Positions 49,938-59,444 of a DNA stretch of 64,000 bases are shown here, piece after piece (positions within the stretch are counted from its first letter, which is position 1; every line of letters begins with the position of its first letter). This stretch comes from an uncultured Peptoniphilus sp. (GTDB lineage Bacteria; Bacillota; Clostridia; Tissierellales; Peptoniphilaceae). The stretch covers positions 1-64,000 of the forward strand of contig NZ_CALUAA010000003.1 in the NCBI RefSeq assembly GCF_943913915.1, given 5' to 3'. The notes under the pieces were generated by a model. That model saw only the letters and a list, made by a program, of their open reading frames with translations. It was not told where the DNA came from and made no database searches. A program made the translations under genes and the position numbers.

Positions 49938-50954
49938 ATGATCGATCGTTATGATCCGAACTTTGTCGTTTTAGGTGGCGGTACAGGCATATCCACATTG
50001 CTGAGAGGTTTAAAGCGCTTTTCGAAAAATATTACCGCCATTGTCACCATGGCCGACGACGGTGGCAGCAGCGGTATGCTTCGAAGGGATTACGGCATGT
50101 TGCCGCCTGGGGATATTCGAAACTGCTTAGTGGCCCTCGCTAACGCGGAGCCCTCTTTAGAACAGCTTCTCCAGTATCGCTTTTCCGACGGAAAGCTGGA
50201 AGGGCAAAACATGGGGAATTTAATTCTCGCCGCACTTTCCGATCTCTACGGCGGCTTTGCCGAAGGGGTGGGGGAAGCGGCGCAGGTTTTAAGAATTACG
50301 GGGAAAGTCCTCCCGGTGACCATGGAATCCATTCGTCTTGTAGCTACCTTCTCCGATGAGAGCGAGCTTATGGGAGAGTCCTTAATTCCGAAATACGCGT
50401 GGGAACATGATCTGGCCATTAATTCCATTCGCTTCGATACGGAAAGCCCGGAGGTCAATCCCGAGTGCCTTCACGCCATCGAAGAGGCGAATATGATCGT
50501 CTTGGGGCCGGGAAGTCTTTATACTTCCCTCATTCCCAATGTGATCGTGCCGGGTATCGCCGATGCCATTGCCCGTTCCGAGGCGCCCCTCGTTTACGTG
50601 GCCAATGTAATGGAGCAGCGGGGAGAGACGGAGGGCATGAGCTTAACCGATCACATTCAGGCACTAAAAGATCACGGGCTTACCCGCCCCATAGATTATG
50701 CGCTGGTAAACGACGGGGAAGTGCAGAGTGATATCCTCAGCCGCTATAGTGAAAAGGGCGTGGCGCCTATTTTTGTAAGCGAGGAAGAAAAGACAACGCT
50801 TCTATCTCGAGGGATTGAAGTGGAAAGCGGCTCCTTCGCTTTCTATAAAGAAGGCTATATTCGACACGACGGACTGATGGTAGCTCAACGATTATTAAGT
50901 CTGTGTGATCGTTATCATGAAATCCATTGCACAGGAAGAGAAACTGCATTATAA
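49938..50954 (+). CDS. yvcK: YvcK/CofD family gluconeogenesis factor
   Basis: This 338-residue protein has the glycine-rich loop VVLGGGTGISTLLRGLK near the N-terminus and NPECLHAIEEANMIVLGPGSL further on. YvcK binds UDP-sugars and supports cell shape and growth on gluconeogenic carbon sources. The ATG at 49938 lies four bases after the rapZ stop. A longer reading that starts inside rapZ is rejected. Confidence 0.92.
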   Translation: MIDRYDPNFVVLGGGTGISTLLRGLKRFSKNITAIVTMADDGGSSGMLRRDYGMLPPGDIRNCLVALANAEPSLEQLLQYRFSDGKLEGQNMGNLILAALSDLYGGFAEGVGEAAQVLRITGKVLPVTMESIRLVATFSDESELMGESLIPKYAWEHDLAINSIRFDTESPEVNPECLHAIEEANMIVLGPGSLYTSLIPNVIVPGIADAIARSEAPLVYVANVMEQRGETEGMSLTDHIQALKDHGLTRPIDYALVNDGEVQSDILSRYSEKGVAPIFVSEEEKTTLLSRGIEVESGSFAFYKEGYIRHDGLMVAQRLLSLCDRYHEIHCTGRETAL

Positions 50955-50981
50955 TGATAAATGAACAGAATTGAGGCAATT

Positions 50982-51926
50982 GTGAGTTTTTCCAAGGATG
51001 TAAAAAATGAATTAGCGCGCGTACCCATGGAAGACATGGCTGTTTTGCACGCCGAGCTCGCCGCCTATATCCGTACCTGCGGCGTGGTAAAGCTTACAGA
51101 AAGCTTGAAAATCGGGCTTTCGTTCCAAACGGAAAATGCCTCGGTGGCGCGACGAATCCTTTCGGCCTATAAAAGAGTGTACGGCCGGGAAGTGGAAGTG
51201 AGCGCCACGCAAAATATGTTACTTAAAAAGAACAAGCAATATAAAATCAGTCTCGCCGATGAAGGGGAGGTAAAATCCCTCCTGATGGATAGCGATTTCC
51301 TGAGGCCTGAGAACGTATTTCAAATGCAGTATTCCGTAGATCCTTCGCTTCTCAGAACGAGCGAGGCCGTTCGGGCTTACATACGGGCATCTTTTTTAGG
51401 TGCAGGTTCTGTAACATCTCCCAATAAGAGATACCATCTGGAATTTATTACCCACGATGAAGCTCACGGCAGGGACCTTATTAAGTGGCTCAGACGCAGC
51501 CATATAGAAGCTAAAGGTGTGGTTCGAAAAGACGATTATATTGTCTATTTGAAAGAGGCGGAGAAAATTTCCGATCTGTTGGCCTTTATGGGCGCCGGGC
51601 AATCGGTTCTCCAATTTGAATCGGCCCGGGTCGTAAAAGATGTGCGAAATAATGTAAACCGTCTCGTCAATTGCGAAACGGCCAATCTATCGAAGACGGT
51701 AAACGCCTCGACCCGACAGATGCGGGATTTGGCGACGATTGAAAGCCGTATAGGCATCAAGCGTCTCCCCGAAGATTTAAGACGAATCGCAGAGGCGAGA
51801 ATAAACGATCCCGAGGCTACCCTGGCTGAAATCGGGAAGTCTATGGATCCTGAAATGTCGAAAAGCGGTGTGAATCACCGATTTAAAAAATTGCACGCGT
51901 TGGCTGAAAAGTTGAGAGGAGATTAA
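50982..51926 (+). CDS. whiA: DNA-binding protein WhiA
   Basis: This 314-residue protein has an N-terminal homing-endonuclease-like part (MSFSKDVKNELARV) and a C-terminal HTH (RLPEDLRRIAEARINDPEATLAEIGK). It acts in cell division and chromosome segregation in Firmicutes and in sporulation in Streptomyces. The GTG at 50982 follows TGAGG and gives the family-typical start; an ATG at 50961 lacks a site. Confidence 0.92.
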   Translation: MSFSKDVKNELARVPMEDMAVLHAELAAYIRTCGVVKLTESLKIGLSFQTENASVARRILSAYKRVYGREVEVSATQNMLLKKNKQYKISLADEGEVKSLLMDSDFLRPENVFQMQYSVDPSLLRTSEAVRAYIRASFLGAGSVTSPNKRYHLEFITHDEAHGRDLIKWLRRSHIEAKGVVRKDDYIVYLKEAEKISDLLAFMGAGQSVLQFESARVVKDVRNNVNRLVNCETANLSKTVNASTRQMRDLATIESRIGIKRLPEDLRRIAEARINDPEATLAEIGKSMDPEMSKSGVNHRFKKLHALAEKLRGD

Positions 51927-51927
51927 A

Positions 51928-52188
51928 GTGAAAGAATTGAACGTTACCCTTCGAAATGAAGAGGGTTTACACGCCAGACCGGCAGCTATGTTTGTTCGGG
52001 CGGCCAATCAATTTGCCTCCGACATTACGATTGTAAGTGATGGCGACGAGGTCAACGGCAAGAGTATTATCGGTATTATGAGTCTTGGGCTTTATTCCGG
52101 CCAGGAGATTACACTGCAAGCCGAAGGCGCCGACGAAGACGAGGCGGTAAAGTATCTGGTCAACTTTATCGAAAACGAATTGGAATAA
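51928..52188 (+). CDS. ptsH: HPr phosphocarrier
   Basis: This 86-residue protein has the phospho-acceptor His15 in GLHARPA and the regulatory Ser46 in NGKSIIGIMSLG. In Bacillus the equivalent place beside whiA holds Crh, which lacks His15; here both residues are kept, so this is a PTS-competent HPr. It starts at GTG, one base after the whiA stop, with GAGAGGA. No enzyme I gene adjoins. Confidence 0.93.
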   Translation: MKELNVTLRNEEGLHARPAAMFVRAANQFASDITIVSDGDEVNGKSIIGIMSLGLYSGQEITLQAEGADEDEAVKYLVNFIENELE

Positions 52189-52222
52189 AAAGAGCTTGCA
52201 TTTTAAAAGCTCTTTTTTTATT
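52188..52222 (+). terminator. Terminator of the murB-HPr operon
   Basis: AAAAGAGCTT pairs with AAGCTCTTTT around GCATTTTA, followed by TTT. Confidence 0.85.
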
Positions 52223-52237
52223 TGAAAGAGGAACGCC

Positions 52238-55200
52238 ATGACATCATTCGTTCATTTACATCTACACTCGGAATATTCACTCTTAGACGGCTTCAGTAAA
52301 ATCAGCGAACTGCCTGAGCGGGTAAAATCTCTCGGCATGGACGCCGTAGCACTAACCGATCACGGAAATATGTACGGCGCCGTGGCTTTTTATAAAGCGG
52401 CGAAGGAGGCGGGGGTCAAGCCGATTTTAGGTTGCGAGGTTTATGTGACGGAGAAGGACAAGCTTTTAAAAGATCCGTCCAATCCTCGCTATCATTTAAT
52501 TCTCCTTGCGGAAAATCGGGAAGGTTTTGAAAATTTAATGGCCATCGTCTCCGCAGGCTTCGTCGACGGATTTTATTACAAGCCCCGGGTGGATATGGAA
52601 GATCTTAGAAAATACCACAAGGGCATTATCGCCACTTCCGCTTGCCTTGGCGGAGAAGTGCAGCAGGCTCTTTTGAGAGGAGATGAAGAAGGGGCCAAGG
52701 AAATCGCATTGCGCTATAAGAATATTTTCGGGCCTGAAAATTTCTTCCTCGAGCTGCAAGACCACGGCATGCGGGAGCAGAAGGATGTGAACCGCAGATT
52801 GCTCCGCCTCTCGAAGGAGACAGGCATCGAGCTTATCGCCACCAACGACTGCCACTATCTGAGCCGAGAAGACGCGGAGGTGCACGACGCCCTCCTCTGC
52901 ATTCAGACGGGATCGATTTTAAGTGAAGAGAAGCGGATGCGCTTTCCAAGCGACGAATTTTACGTCAAGAGCCCGGAGGAAATGGCGGAGACTTTTTCCT
53001 TCGCCCCGGAGGCTCTGGAAAACACGGTAAAAATCGCTGAGCGATGCAATGTGGAACTGGAGTTTCATAATCTTCACCTTCCTCACTTCGAGCTGCCGGC
53101 AGGTTATACCAACGAAGGCTATTTGAGGGAGCTCGTGGAAGAGGGGCTGATTCGCCGTTACGGAACCGTAAGCGAGGAGATTCGCGAGCGCGTTGAATTT
53201 GAGCTGAACACGATTTTTTCCATGGGCTATACCGATTACTTCCTCATCGTCTGGGATTTTATTCGCTTCGCCCGATCGAAAGATATTCAGGTGGGCCCCG
53301 GGCGGGGTTCCGCGGCGGGCAGTGTAGTAAGCTACGCCTTAGAAATCATCGACGTGGATCCCCTGGCCTTCGGCTTGCTTTTCGAACGCTTTTTAAATCC
53401 TGAGCGGGTGAGCATGCCCGATATCGATGTGGACTTTTGCTACGAACGGCGAGAAGAGGTTATCGATTACGTCATCGAAAAATACGGAGAAGATCACGTG
53501 GCCCAAATCGTCACCTTTGGAACTTTGGGAGCAAGAGCCGCCATTCGAGATGTGGGGCGGGTGATGGACCTTCCCTACGGACGGGTGGATTACGTGGCCA
53601 AGCAAGTGCCCAACGAACTGAACATTACGCTCACACGAGCCCTTGAAATCTCTCCTTCTTTGAAGAAGAGCTACGAAAGCGAAGAGGAAATTCACAGACT
53701 TTTGGATCTGGCGCTCCATATCGAGGGAGTACCTCGCCACACCTCCACCCACGCGGCGGGGGTGGTGATCAGCCAAAATCCCATTACGGACTACGTGCCC
53801 CTTACAAGGAACGGGGAGATTATCTCCACCCAATTTAATATGATCGAGCTGGAAGAGCTGGGCCTTTTAAAGATGGACTTTTTAGGACTCAGAACCCTTA
53901 CGGTGATTCGGGATGCGAAAGATTTCATCAAGAGAGACTACGGAATCGACGTAGATTTCGATACCATGCGCTACGATGATCCCGAGGTGCTGAAGATCTT
54001 TCAGCGGGCGGAAACCCTCGGCGTGTTCCAATTTGAAAGCGGAGGCATGCGCGCCTTCTTAAAAGAATTGAAGCCCACGAAATTTGCAGACCTTGCTGCC
54101 GCCAACGCCCTTTTCCGACCGGGGCCCATGAATCAGATCCCGAAATTTGTGGAATCGAAACACGATCCTTCCAAGATTTCTTACCCTCATCCCGCCCTGG
54201 AATCGATCTTGGAGGAAACTTACGGCTGTATCGTCTATCAGGAACAGGTTATGGAGATCGTCAGGAAAATCGGCGGCTACTCTTTAGGCCGCGCCGATCT
54301 TGTGCGGCGGGCCATGAGTAAGAAGAAAATGGCTGTAATGGAGCAGGAGCGGCAGAATTTTATTTACGGCAGCTTAAACGACGACGGCTCTGTGGACGTG
54401 GCGGGAGCCATTCGAAACGGCGTCGACGAAAAGAGCGCCAATGTAATCTACGATTTGATGATCGACTTTGCAAACTACGCCTTTAACAAATCTCACTCCG
54501 TGGCCTATGCCGTAGTGGCCTACCGAACGGCGTGGTTGAAATACTACTACCCCGCGGCCTTTATGGCGGCACAGATCACCTCCTTTATGTCCGATACCGC
54601 CCACGTGCGCATGTACATCGAGGAATGTAAGAGGCTGGGCATTGAAATTTTACCCCCCAGTGTCAACAAGAGCTTTTTGAAATTTAATGTAGAAAACGGC
54701 GCCATTCGCTTCGGCTTAAAGGGCGTTAAAAATGTAGGCGCGAATTTCGTTCACGCCATTGAAAAGGCCCGTGAAGAGGGAGGCTCCTTCAGCTCCATGA
54801 GCGAATTTATCCAAAGGGTGGATAAGGCCGCACCGGGCGCCATGAATAAGCGGAGCATGGAATCGTTAATTAAAGCCGGAGCCTTCGATGAATTAGGAGG
54901 CAATAGACCCCAGTACCTCGCCGTCTACGACAAATTAATCGACGGCGTGCAGGGAGAAAATAAGCGGAATATTCCCGGGCAGGTCAGCCTTTTTCAGACG
55001 GCGGAAACGCAGAAAGATCAACTGCCGAAGCTGAAGGATTACGACCCGAAACAGAAACTGGAATACGAGCGGGACGTTATGGGAATTTACGTATCGGGAC
55101 ATCCTTTAGAGTCTTATGTGAAGAGTTTAAAGAATCAAACCGATTACGACACGCAAAAAGTGCGTGAGACTTTAGAGGGGCAAGATACGATTTTCAGAGC

Positions 55201-55672
55201 CACCTTAGGCGGTCTCTTGCGTGAAAAACGGACCCTCGTGACAAAGAAAAATCAAATGATGGCCTTCGGTATTTTAGAAGACCTTTACGGCACCATCGAG
55301 CTCGTCTTGTTCCCGAGCGTCTACGCCGGTTTGGAATCCGGCGTCTTCGAAGAAGGAGAGCTTATTACCGTCACAGGCCGCATTGAAGGAAGCGATGTGG
55401 AAGAGGGTAAGATCTTAGTGGAATCGGTAAGGCCCCTTCGGGATTTAGACGACAAGGAGACTCTCTATCTGCGATTAAAAGATGAATCCCTGCAGAAAGA
55501 GGCGGAGGAGATTTTAAAGAGATGGCCGGGATCCATCCCCGTGGTATTTTATTTCGAAGATTCGAAGCGGGCGGTGGGATTACCGAGAGAATTTTCCGTA
55601 TCCTACGGCGACGGCTTAATTCGAGATTTAAGCGAGATTATGAATCCCGAAACCGATGCGATCAGAAAGTGA
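52238..55672 (+). CDS. dnaE: DNA polymerase III subunit alpha (DnaE type)
   Basis: This 1144-residue replicative polymerase has an N-terminal PHP domain (FVHLHLHSEYSLLDGFSK), the polymerase core with acid triad regions PDIDVDFCYERREEVI and VGPGRGSAAGS, a helix-hairpin-helix region and a C-terminal OB fold (DTIFRATLGGLLREKRTL). The length fits DnaE1 rather than the longer PolC. It has its own AGAGG site and precedes pfkA by seven bases. Confidence 0.95.
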   Translation: MTSFVHLHLHSEYSLLDGFSKISELPERVKSLGMDAVALTDHGNMYGAVAFYKAAKEAGVKPILGCEVYVTEKDKLLKDPSNPRYHLILLAENREGFENLMAIVSAGFVDGFYYKPRVDMEDLRKYHKGIIATSACLGGEVQQALLRGDEEGAKEIALRYKNIFGPENFFLELQDHGMREQKDVNRRLLRLSKETGIELIATNDCHYLSREDAEVHDALLCIQTGSILSEEKRMRFPSDEFYVKSPEEMAETFSFAPEALENTVKIAERCNVELEFHNLHLPHFELPAGYTNEGYLRELVEEGLIRRYGTVSEEIRERVEFELNTIFSMGYTDYFLIVWDFIRFARSKDIQVGPGRGSAAGSVVSYALEIIDVDPLAFGLLFERFLNPERVSMPDIDVDFCYERREEVIDYVIEKYGEDHVAQIVTFGTLGARAAIRDVGRVMDLPYGRVDYVAKQVPNELNITLTRALEISPSLKKSYESEEEIHRLLDLALHIEGVPRHTSTHAAGVVISQNPITDYVPLTRNGEIISTQFNMIELEELGLLKMDFLGLRTLTVIRDAKDFIKRDYGIDVDFDTMRYDDPEVLKIFQRAETLGVFQFESGGMRAFLKELKPTKFADLAAANALFRPGPMNQIPKFVESKHDPSKISYPHPALESILEETYGCIVYQEQVMEIVRKIGGYSLGRADLVRRAMSKKKMAVMEQERQNFIYGSLNDDGSVDVAGAIRNGVDEKSANVIYDLMIDFANYAFNKSHSVAYAVVAYRTAWLKYYYPAAFMAAQITSFMSDTAHVRMYIEECKRLGIEILPPSVNKSFLKFNVENGAIRFGLKGVKNVGANFVHAIEKAREEGGSFSSMSEFIQRVDKAAPGAMNKRSMESLIKAGAFDELGGNRPQYLAVYDKLIDGVQGENKRNIPGQVSLFQTAETQKDQLPKLKDYDPKQKLEYERDVMGIYVSGHPLESYVKSLKNQTDYDTQKVRETLEGQDTIFRATLGGLLREKRTLVTKKNQMMAFGILEDLYGTIELVLFPSVYAGLESGVFEEGELITVTGRIEGSDVEEGKILVESVRPLRDLDDKETLYLRLKDESLQKEAEEILKRWPGSIPVVFYFEDSKRAVGLPREFSVSYGDGLIRDLSEIMNPETDAIRK

Positions 55673-55679
55673 GGACGAG

Positions 55680-56636
55680 ATGAAAATCGGCGTATTGACA
55701 AGCGGAGGAGACGCTCCGGGAATGAACGCCGCCCTGCGCGCCGTCGTGCGCGTGGCGATTTACGAAGGTCTGGATGTGGTTGGTATCCGAAACGGCTTCA
55801 GCGGCATTTTCGATAAAGATTTTATGGCAATGGATCTATCCTCCGTGGCGGATATTATCCATAAAGGGGGTACGATTTTAGGCACGAGCCGCTCGGAAGA
55901 GATGCGCACCGATGAAGGTGTCCTCAGGGCGCGGCGGTTTTTAAAAGAAGAAGGGATCGAGCATTTGATCGTCATCGGCGGCGACGGCTCCATGAAAGGC
56001 GCCCTGGCTCTTTCAGATGTAGGGCAGTCGGTGATCACTCTGCCCGCCACCATCGACAACGACTTGGGTTATCAGGAGGCAAGCATAGGCTTTTACACGG
56101 CGGTGGAAACTATTTTAGACGCCGTCGGAAAAATTAGGGATACCTCAAGCGCTTTGCGGCGAGCCGTTATTATCGAGATTATGGGAAGAGACTGCGGAGA
56201 TTTGGCCCTTTATGCGGGCATCGCCGGCGGGGCGGAAAGCGTCATTATTCCCGAGGTGGGTCTTGATTTTGAAAAGGTTAAGAATAAAATGTTAGCCGGT
56301 AAGAGGCGGGGCAAGCGCCATCATATTATTCTTCTCACGGAAGATCAGGTCCCGGCCTACGGTCTCGCGAAAGATTTGGAAGAGGCAACGGGTGTGGAAA
56401 CTCGGGTGACGATTCTGGGCTATATTCAAAGAGGGGGAATTCCCACGGGAAAAGATCGCATCAATGCGTCGATGCTCGGGGCGGAAGCGGCCTCTCTCTG
56501 CGGCGACAAGAAACTTTCTCTGGCTCTCGGCCTTTCCGAGGGAAAGATCAAATCTTTCGATTTAAAAGAAGCGCTGGCTGTAGAAAAAACTTTTGACCGT
56601 GCACTTTATGATACTCTGGATAAAATTTCCATATAG
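55680..56636 (+). CDS. pfkA: 6-phosphofructokinase
   Basis: This 318-residue enzyme phosphorylates fructose 6-phosphate. The ATP-binding LTSGGDAPGMNAA, the GGDGSMKGA and catalytic PATIDNDLGYQEA segments, and the allosteric-type ETRVTILGYIQRGG are present. The length is that of the Bacillus enzyme. The start at 55680 follows GAGG near the dnaE stop. Pyruvate kinase follows by eight bases. Confidence 0.95.
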   Translation: MKIGVLTSGGDAPGMNAALRAVVRVAIYEGLDVVGIRNGFSGIFDKDFMAMDLSSVADIIHKGGTILGTSRSEEMRTDEGVLRARRFLKEEGIEHLIVIGGDGSMKGALALSDVGQSVITLPATIDNDLGYQEASIGFYTAVETILDAVGKIRDTSSALRRAVIIEIMGRDCGDLALYAGIAGGAESVIIPEVGLDFEKVKNKMLAGKRRGKRHHIILLTEDQVPAYGLAKDLEEATGVETRVTILGYIQRGGIPTGKDRINASMLGAEAASLCGDKKLSLALGLSEGKIKSFDLKEALAVEKTFDRALYDTLDKISI

Positions 56637-56644
56637 GAGGCAGT

Positions 56645-58390
56645 ATGAAAAAGACGAAAATCGTGGCCACCATCGGGCCTGCATCTTCAAGCCCCGACAT
56701 GTTGAAAGCCCTGATCGAGGCGGGGGTAAATGTGTTTCGCTTAAACTTTTCCCACGGCGATCACGAGAGTCACAAAAAGGAACTCGCCGCCATTCGGGAA
56801 GCGGCGGAGGCGATGAAGACACCTATCGCCACCATGCTCGATACGAAGGGGCCTGAGATTCGCACAGGAGATTTTAACGAGAAGAGTGTGGAGTTGAAAT
56901 CGGGTGCCTCCTTCAGCCTCTATAGCGAAGAGCGATTAGGCGATGAAAAGGGAGCCTATCAAACTTACAAAGATCTCTACCGAGATGTGACGCCGGGACA
57001 AAAGATTTTAATCGACGACGGTTTAATCGCCCTGGAAGTTACCTTCATCGAGGGGACCACGATTCACACGAAGGTCTTAAACGGCGGGAGCGTAAGCAAT
57101 CACAAGGGGATCAATGTACCCGGAGCGAAGATTAATCTGCCGGCCCTTACGGATAAAGATATTCAGGATATTCTACTAGCCATCGAGGAGGATATGGATT
57201 TTATCGCCGCCTCTTTTATTCGTAAAAAAGAAGACATCCTCGCCATTCGCGACGTCCTTGAACGGCACGGCGGCGACGGGATAAAAATTATTGCGAAAAT
57301 CGAAAACGAAGAGGGCATCGCCAATATGGACGAGATTATTTCCACCGCCGACGGGATTATGGTGGCTCGTGGGGATATGGGCGTTGAAATTGAAACGGAG
57401 CGGGTGCCAATGGTGCAAAAAGAACTGATCGCCCGCTCTATCGGCGAGGGGATTCCCGTGATTACGGCGACCCAGATGCTCGATTCCATGATTCGCAACC
57501 CCAGGCCCACGCGGGCAGAGGTGGGCGATGTGGCCAATGCCATTATCGACGGCACAAGCGCCGTCATGCTCTCGGGAGAGACCGCCATGGGCGCCTATCC
57601 CTTAGAAGCGGTGAAGACCATGGCCCGCATCGCCGAGATTACAGAGCCTATCTTAAAAGAAGAAGAGCCCTATAAAAAGCTTACGAGCTTTAAAAAAAGC
57701 ACCACCAATACGTTGGTGCAACACGCCGTGGAAATGGCCGATGAATTATCTTGTGATGCCATTGTCATCGCCACGGCAACAGGTTACAGCTCGAGAAATC
57801 TGTCGAAGTTCAGACCGAAGGTGAATGTATTCGCCGTCACAGAAGACGAGCAGGTTCTGCGCCAGATGAACCTTCAGTGGGGCGTGACGGGTGTACTCGG
57901 CAGTACCCGAGGAAAGCGTATATTTGAAGATACGGCGGGAATCGTCAAGCGTGCCGGCTGGATTCATGACGGCGATTTAATCGCCATGGTGGCGGGAATC
58001 CCCCAGGGTGTTGCCGGGAGCACCAATGTTGTGAAAATTCACCAGGTAGCCTCCACGCTTCATAAGGGCACAGGCCTCGGCGGCGGCATTAAGACAGGTC
58101 GGGCGCGTATTGTAAAAGAGGATATGAATTTCGTTCGGGATTTTTCCGACGGGGATATTCTCGTGGTGAAACAATACCATAAAGAGCTGGCGCCTTTTAT
58201 CGAACGGGCAGGAGGATTTGTTTCGGAAGAAGAGGGACTTACCTCTCCCTCGGCCATTGTAGGCATTAACGAGGGTGTGATCACAGTCGTAGGATGTCCC
58301 GGAATTGTCGACGGCCTCCACTCAGGAGATGTGATTACGGTGAACGGCGATACGGGAGAAATTTTCCTAGGAAGCGTCAACGCCATTTAG
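56645..58390 (+). CDS. pyk: Pyruvate kinase with C-terminal PEP-utilising-like domain
   Basis: This 581-residue enzyme makes pyruvate and ATP from phosphoenolpyruvate. KTKIVATIGPAS, the catalytic IKIIAKIENEEGI and DGIMVARGDMGVEI lie in the barrel. An extra C-terminal domain (residues about 475-581, TSPSAIVGINEGVITVVGCPG) resembles the swivelling domain of PEP-utilising enzymes without the histidine, as in Bacillus. The order dnaE-pfkA-pyk groups glycolysis with replication. Confidence 0.95.
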   Translation: MKKTKIVATIGPASSSPDMLKALIEAGVNVFRLNFSHGDHESHKKELAAIREAAEAMKTPIATMLDTKGPEIRTGDFNEKSVELKSGASFSLYSEERLGDEKGAYQTYKDLYRDVTPGQKILIDDGLIALEVTFIEGTTIHTKVLNGGSVSNHKGINVPGAKINLPALTDKDIQDILLAIEEDMDFIAASFIRKKEDILAIRDVLERHGGDGIKIIAKIENEEGIANMDEIISTADGIMVARGDMGVEIETERVPMVQKELIARSIGEGIPVITATQMLDSMIRNPRPTRAEVGDVANAIIDGTSAVMLSGETAMGAYPLEAVKTMARIAEITEPILKEEEPYKKLTSFKKSTTNTLVQHAVEMADELSCDAIVIATATGYSSRNLSKFRPKVNVFAVTEDEQVLRQMNLQWGVTGVLGSTRGKRIFEDTAGIVKRAGWIHDGDLIAMVAGIPQGVAGSTNVVKIHQVASTLHKGTGLGGGIKTGRARIVKEDMNFVRDFSDGDILVVKQYHKELAPFIERAGGFVSEEEGLTSPSAIVGINEGVITVVGCPGIVDGLHSGDVITVNGDTGEIFLGSVNAI

Positions 58391-58403
58391 TTCGAAGTTC
58401 ACC

Positions 58404-58432
58404 TTGTAGAGGGGGATTAAAAAGTTTATAAT
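58404..58432 (+). promoter_or_regulatory. Promoter of the folT transcript
   Basis: TTGTAG (58404-58409) and TATAAT (58427-58432) with 17 bases between. Confidence 0.65.
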
Positions 58433-58443
58433 GGTTTCGTTAT

Positions 58444-58537
58444 GTAGAGTAGGCAAAAGGCGTTAAGTGTTGAGGGATGGGAAGTTGCCCTCAAACGAAG
58501 AGATAAGAGGCTCGCTATCTTTTGCCGCATCCGCTGC
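58444..58537 (+). ncRNA. THF riboswitch
   Basis: The leader matches the tetrahydrofolate riboswitch: GAGTAGGCAAAAGGCGTTAAG, then GTGTTGAGGGATGGGA, CCCTCAAACGAAG and the closing TTTTGCCGCATCCGCT. The conserved GGCGTTAAGTG and CCGCATCCGC are present. The stem GGCAAAAG/CTTTTGCC closes the core. The gene behind it, folT, is the expected target. The segment TATCCTCTT just after it can pair with the AAGGAGGA site, so control is probably at translation. Confidence 0.85.
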
Positions 58538-58567
58538 TATCCTCTTTAGCAGCAATAAGGAGGAAAA

Positions 58568-59083
58568 ATGAAACAATTTAATACGAAGAAACTGACCTTT
58601 TTGGCCGTCATGGTGGCGCTGCAAATTGTATTTTCGCGCACACTGGGGATCGATCTCGGAAACTATCAGCGCATCAGCTTTTCCTTTATCCCCATTACTT
58701 TAGCATCGACGGTTTTAGGGCCCGTAGCCAGTGGGGCGGCGTCGGCCGTTGCGGATATTATCGGCTTTATGACAAAACCTACCGGCCCCTATTTCCCCGG
58801 ATTTACTTTGAATGCTTTTTTAGGCGCATTTATTTACGGCCTGTTCTTTTACAAAAAAGAACTTAATTTAAAGCGCATTATTCTCGCCAATGTGGTCGTT
58901 ACCGTACTTGTAAATTGTCTCATGGGAACCTATTGGGTCCATATGCTTTACGGCAACCCTTTCAATGTGGTTTTAATGAGCAAACTACCTTTCCAAGCTT
59001 TAATGCTTGTCATTAAAATTGTCGTTCAAGCACTTATTTTAGAACGTTTATCGAAAGAGGCCATTCGCCTTTTCCGCAATTAA
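58568..59083 (+). CDS. folT: ECF transporter S component (folate, FolT)
   Basis: This 171-residue membrane protein has six helices and the N-terminal segment LTFLAVMVALQIVFSR of ECF S components, with later FIPITLASTVLGPVASG. The THF riboswitch and the family suggest folate as substrate. It would need the shared EcfT-EcfA module, not in the window. It ends at a terminator. Confidence 0.88.
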   Translation: MKQFNTKKLTFLAVMVALQIVFSRTLGIDLGNYQRISFSFIPITLASTVLGPVASGAASAVADIIGFMTKPTGPYFPGFTLNAFLGAFIYGLFFYKKELNLKRIILANVVVTVLVNCLMGTYWVHMLYGNPFNVVLMSKLPFQALMLVIKIVVQALILERLSKEAIRLFRN

Positions 59084-59085
59084 GG

Positions 59086-59112
59086 AGGCGCCGCAAGGCG
59101 TCTTTTATTTTA
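59086..59112 (+). terminator. Terminator of folT
   Basis: AGGCGCC pairs with GGCGTCT around GCAA (one wobble), followed by TTTTATTTT. Confidence 0.7.
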
Positions 59113-59129
59113 AAGAAAGAAGGAAGTAG

Positions 59130-59435
59130 ATGGAAACCGTCAGAAAACGCGTTATGAGCATGGAAGAAATCCTAGAAGAACAAATGGCGTGCCAAAAAGA
59201 GCTGAGAGAAGCCATGGAAAGAGTTGCCGAGTTGAATGATCGCTATGTCAAACTCAGAGATTATTACGGCAGTGAAGAAATGGATGAAGATCTTAAGGCC
59301 GATGAGGCGGGCAAGCTCGACGATATTAATCGAGGCGTCTTAACAGAAGATTTGGTCTATAATTTAATGGGCGATCGCTATGAACTGGGGCTGGATCTTT
59401 TGGAACTTGCCCATATGCTTTTAAAACATTACTAG
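59130..59435 (+). CDS. DUF4298 family protein
   Basis: This 101-residue acidic, helical protein matches DUF4298, a family of unknown role found in Firmicutes. The middle reads RYVKLRDYYGSEEMDED. It starts at ATG after AGGAAG and precedes zupT by nine bases. There is no membrane or signal segment. Confidence 0.78.
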   Translation: METVRKRVMSMEEILEEQMACQKELREAMERVAELNDRYVKLRDYYGSEEMDEDLKADEAGKLDDINRGVLTEDLVYNLMGDRYELGLDLLELAHMLLKHY

Positions 59436-59444
59436 GAGGAGAAT

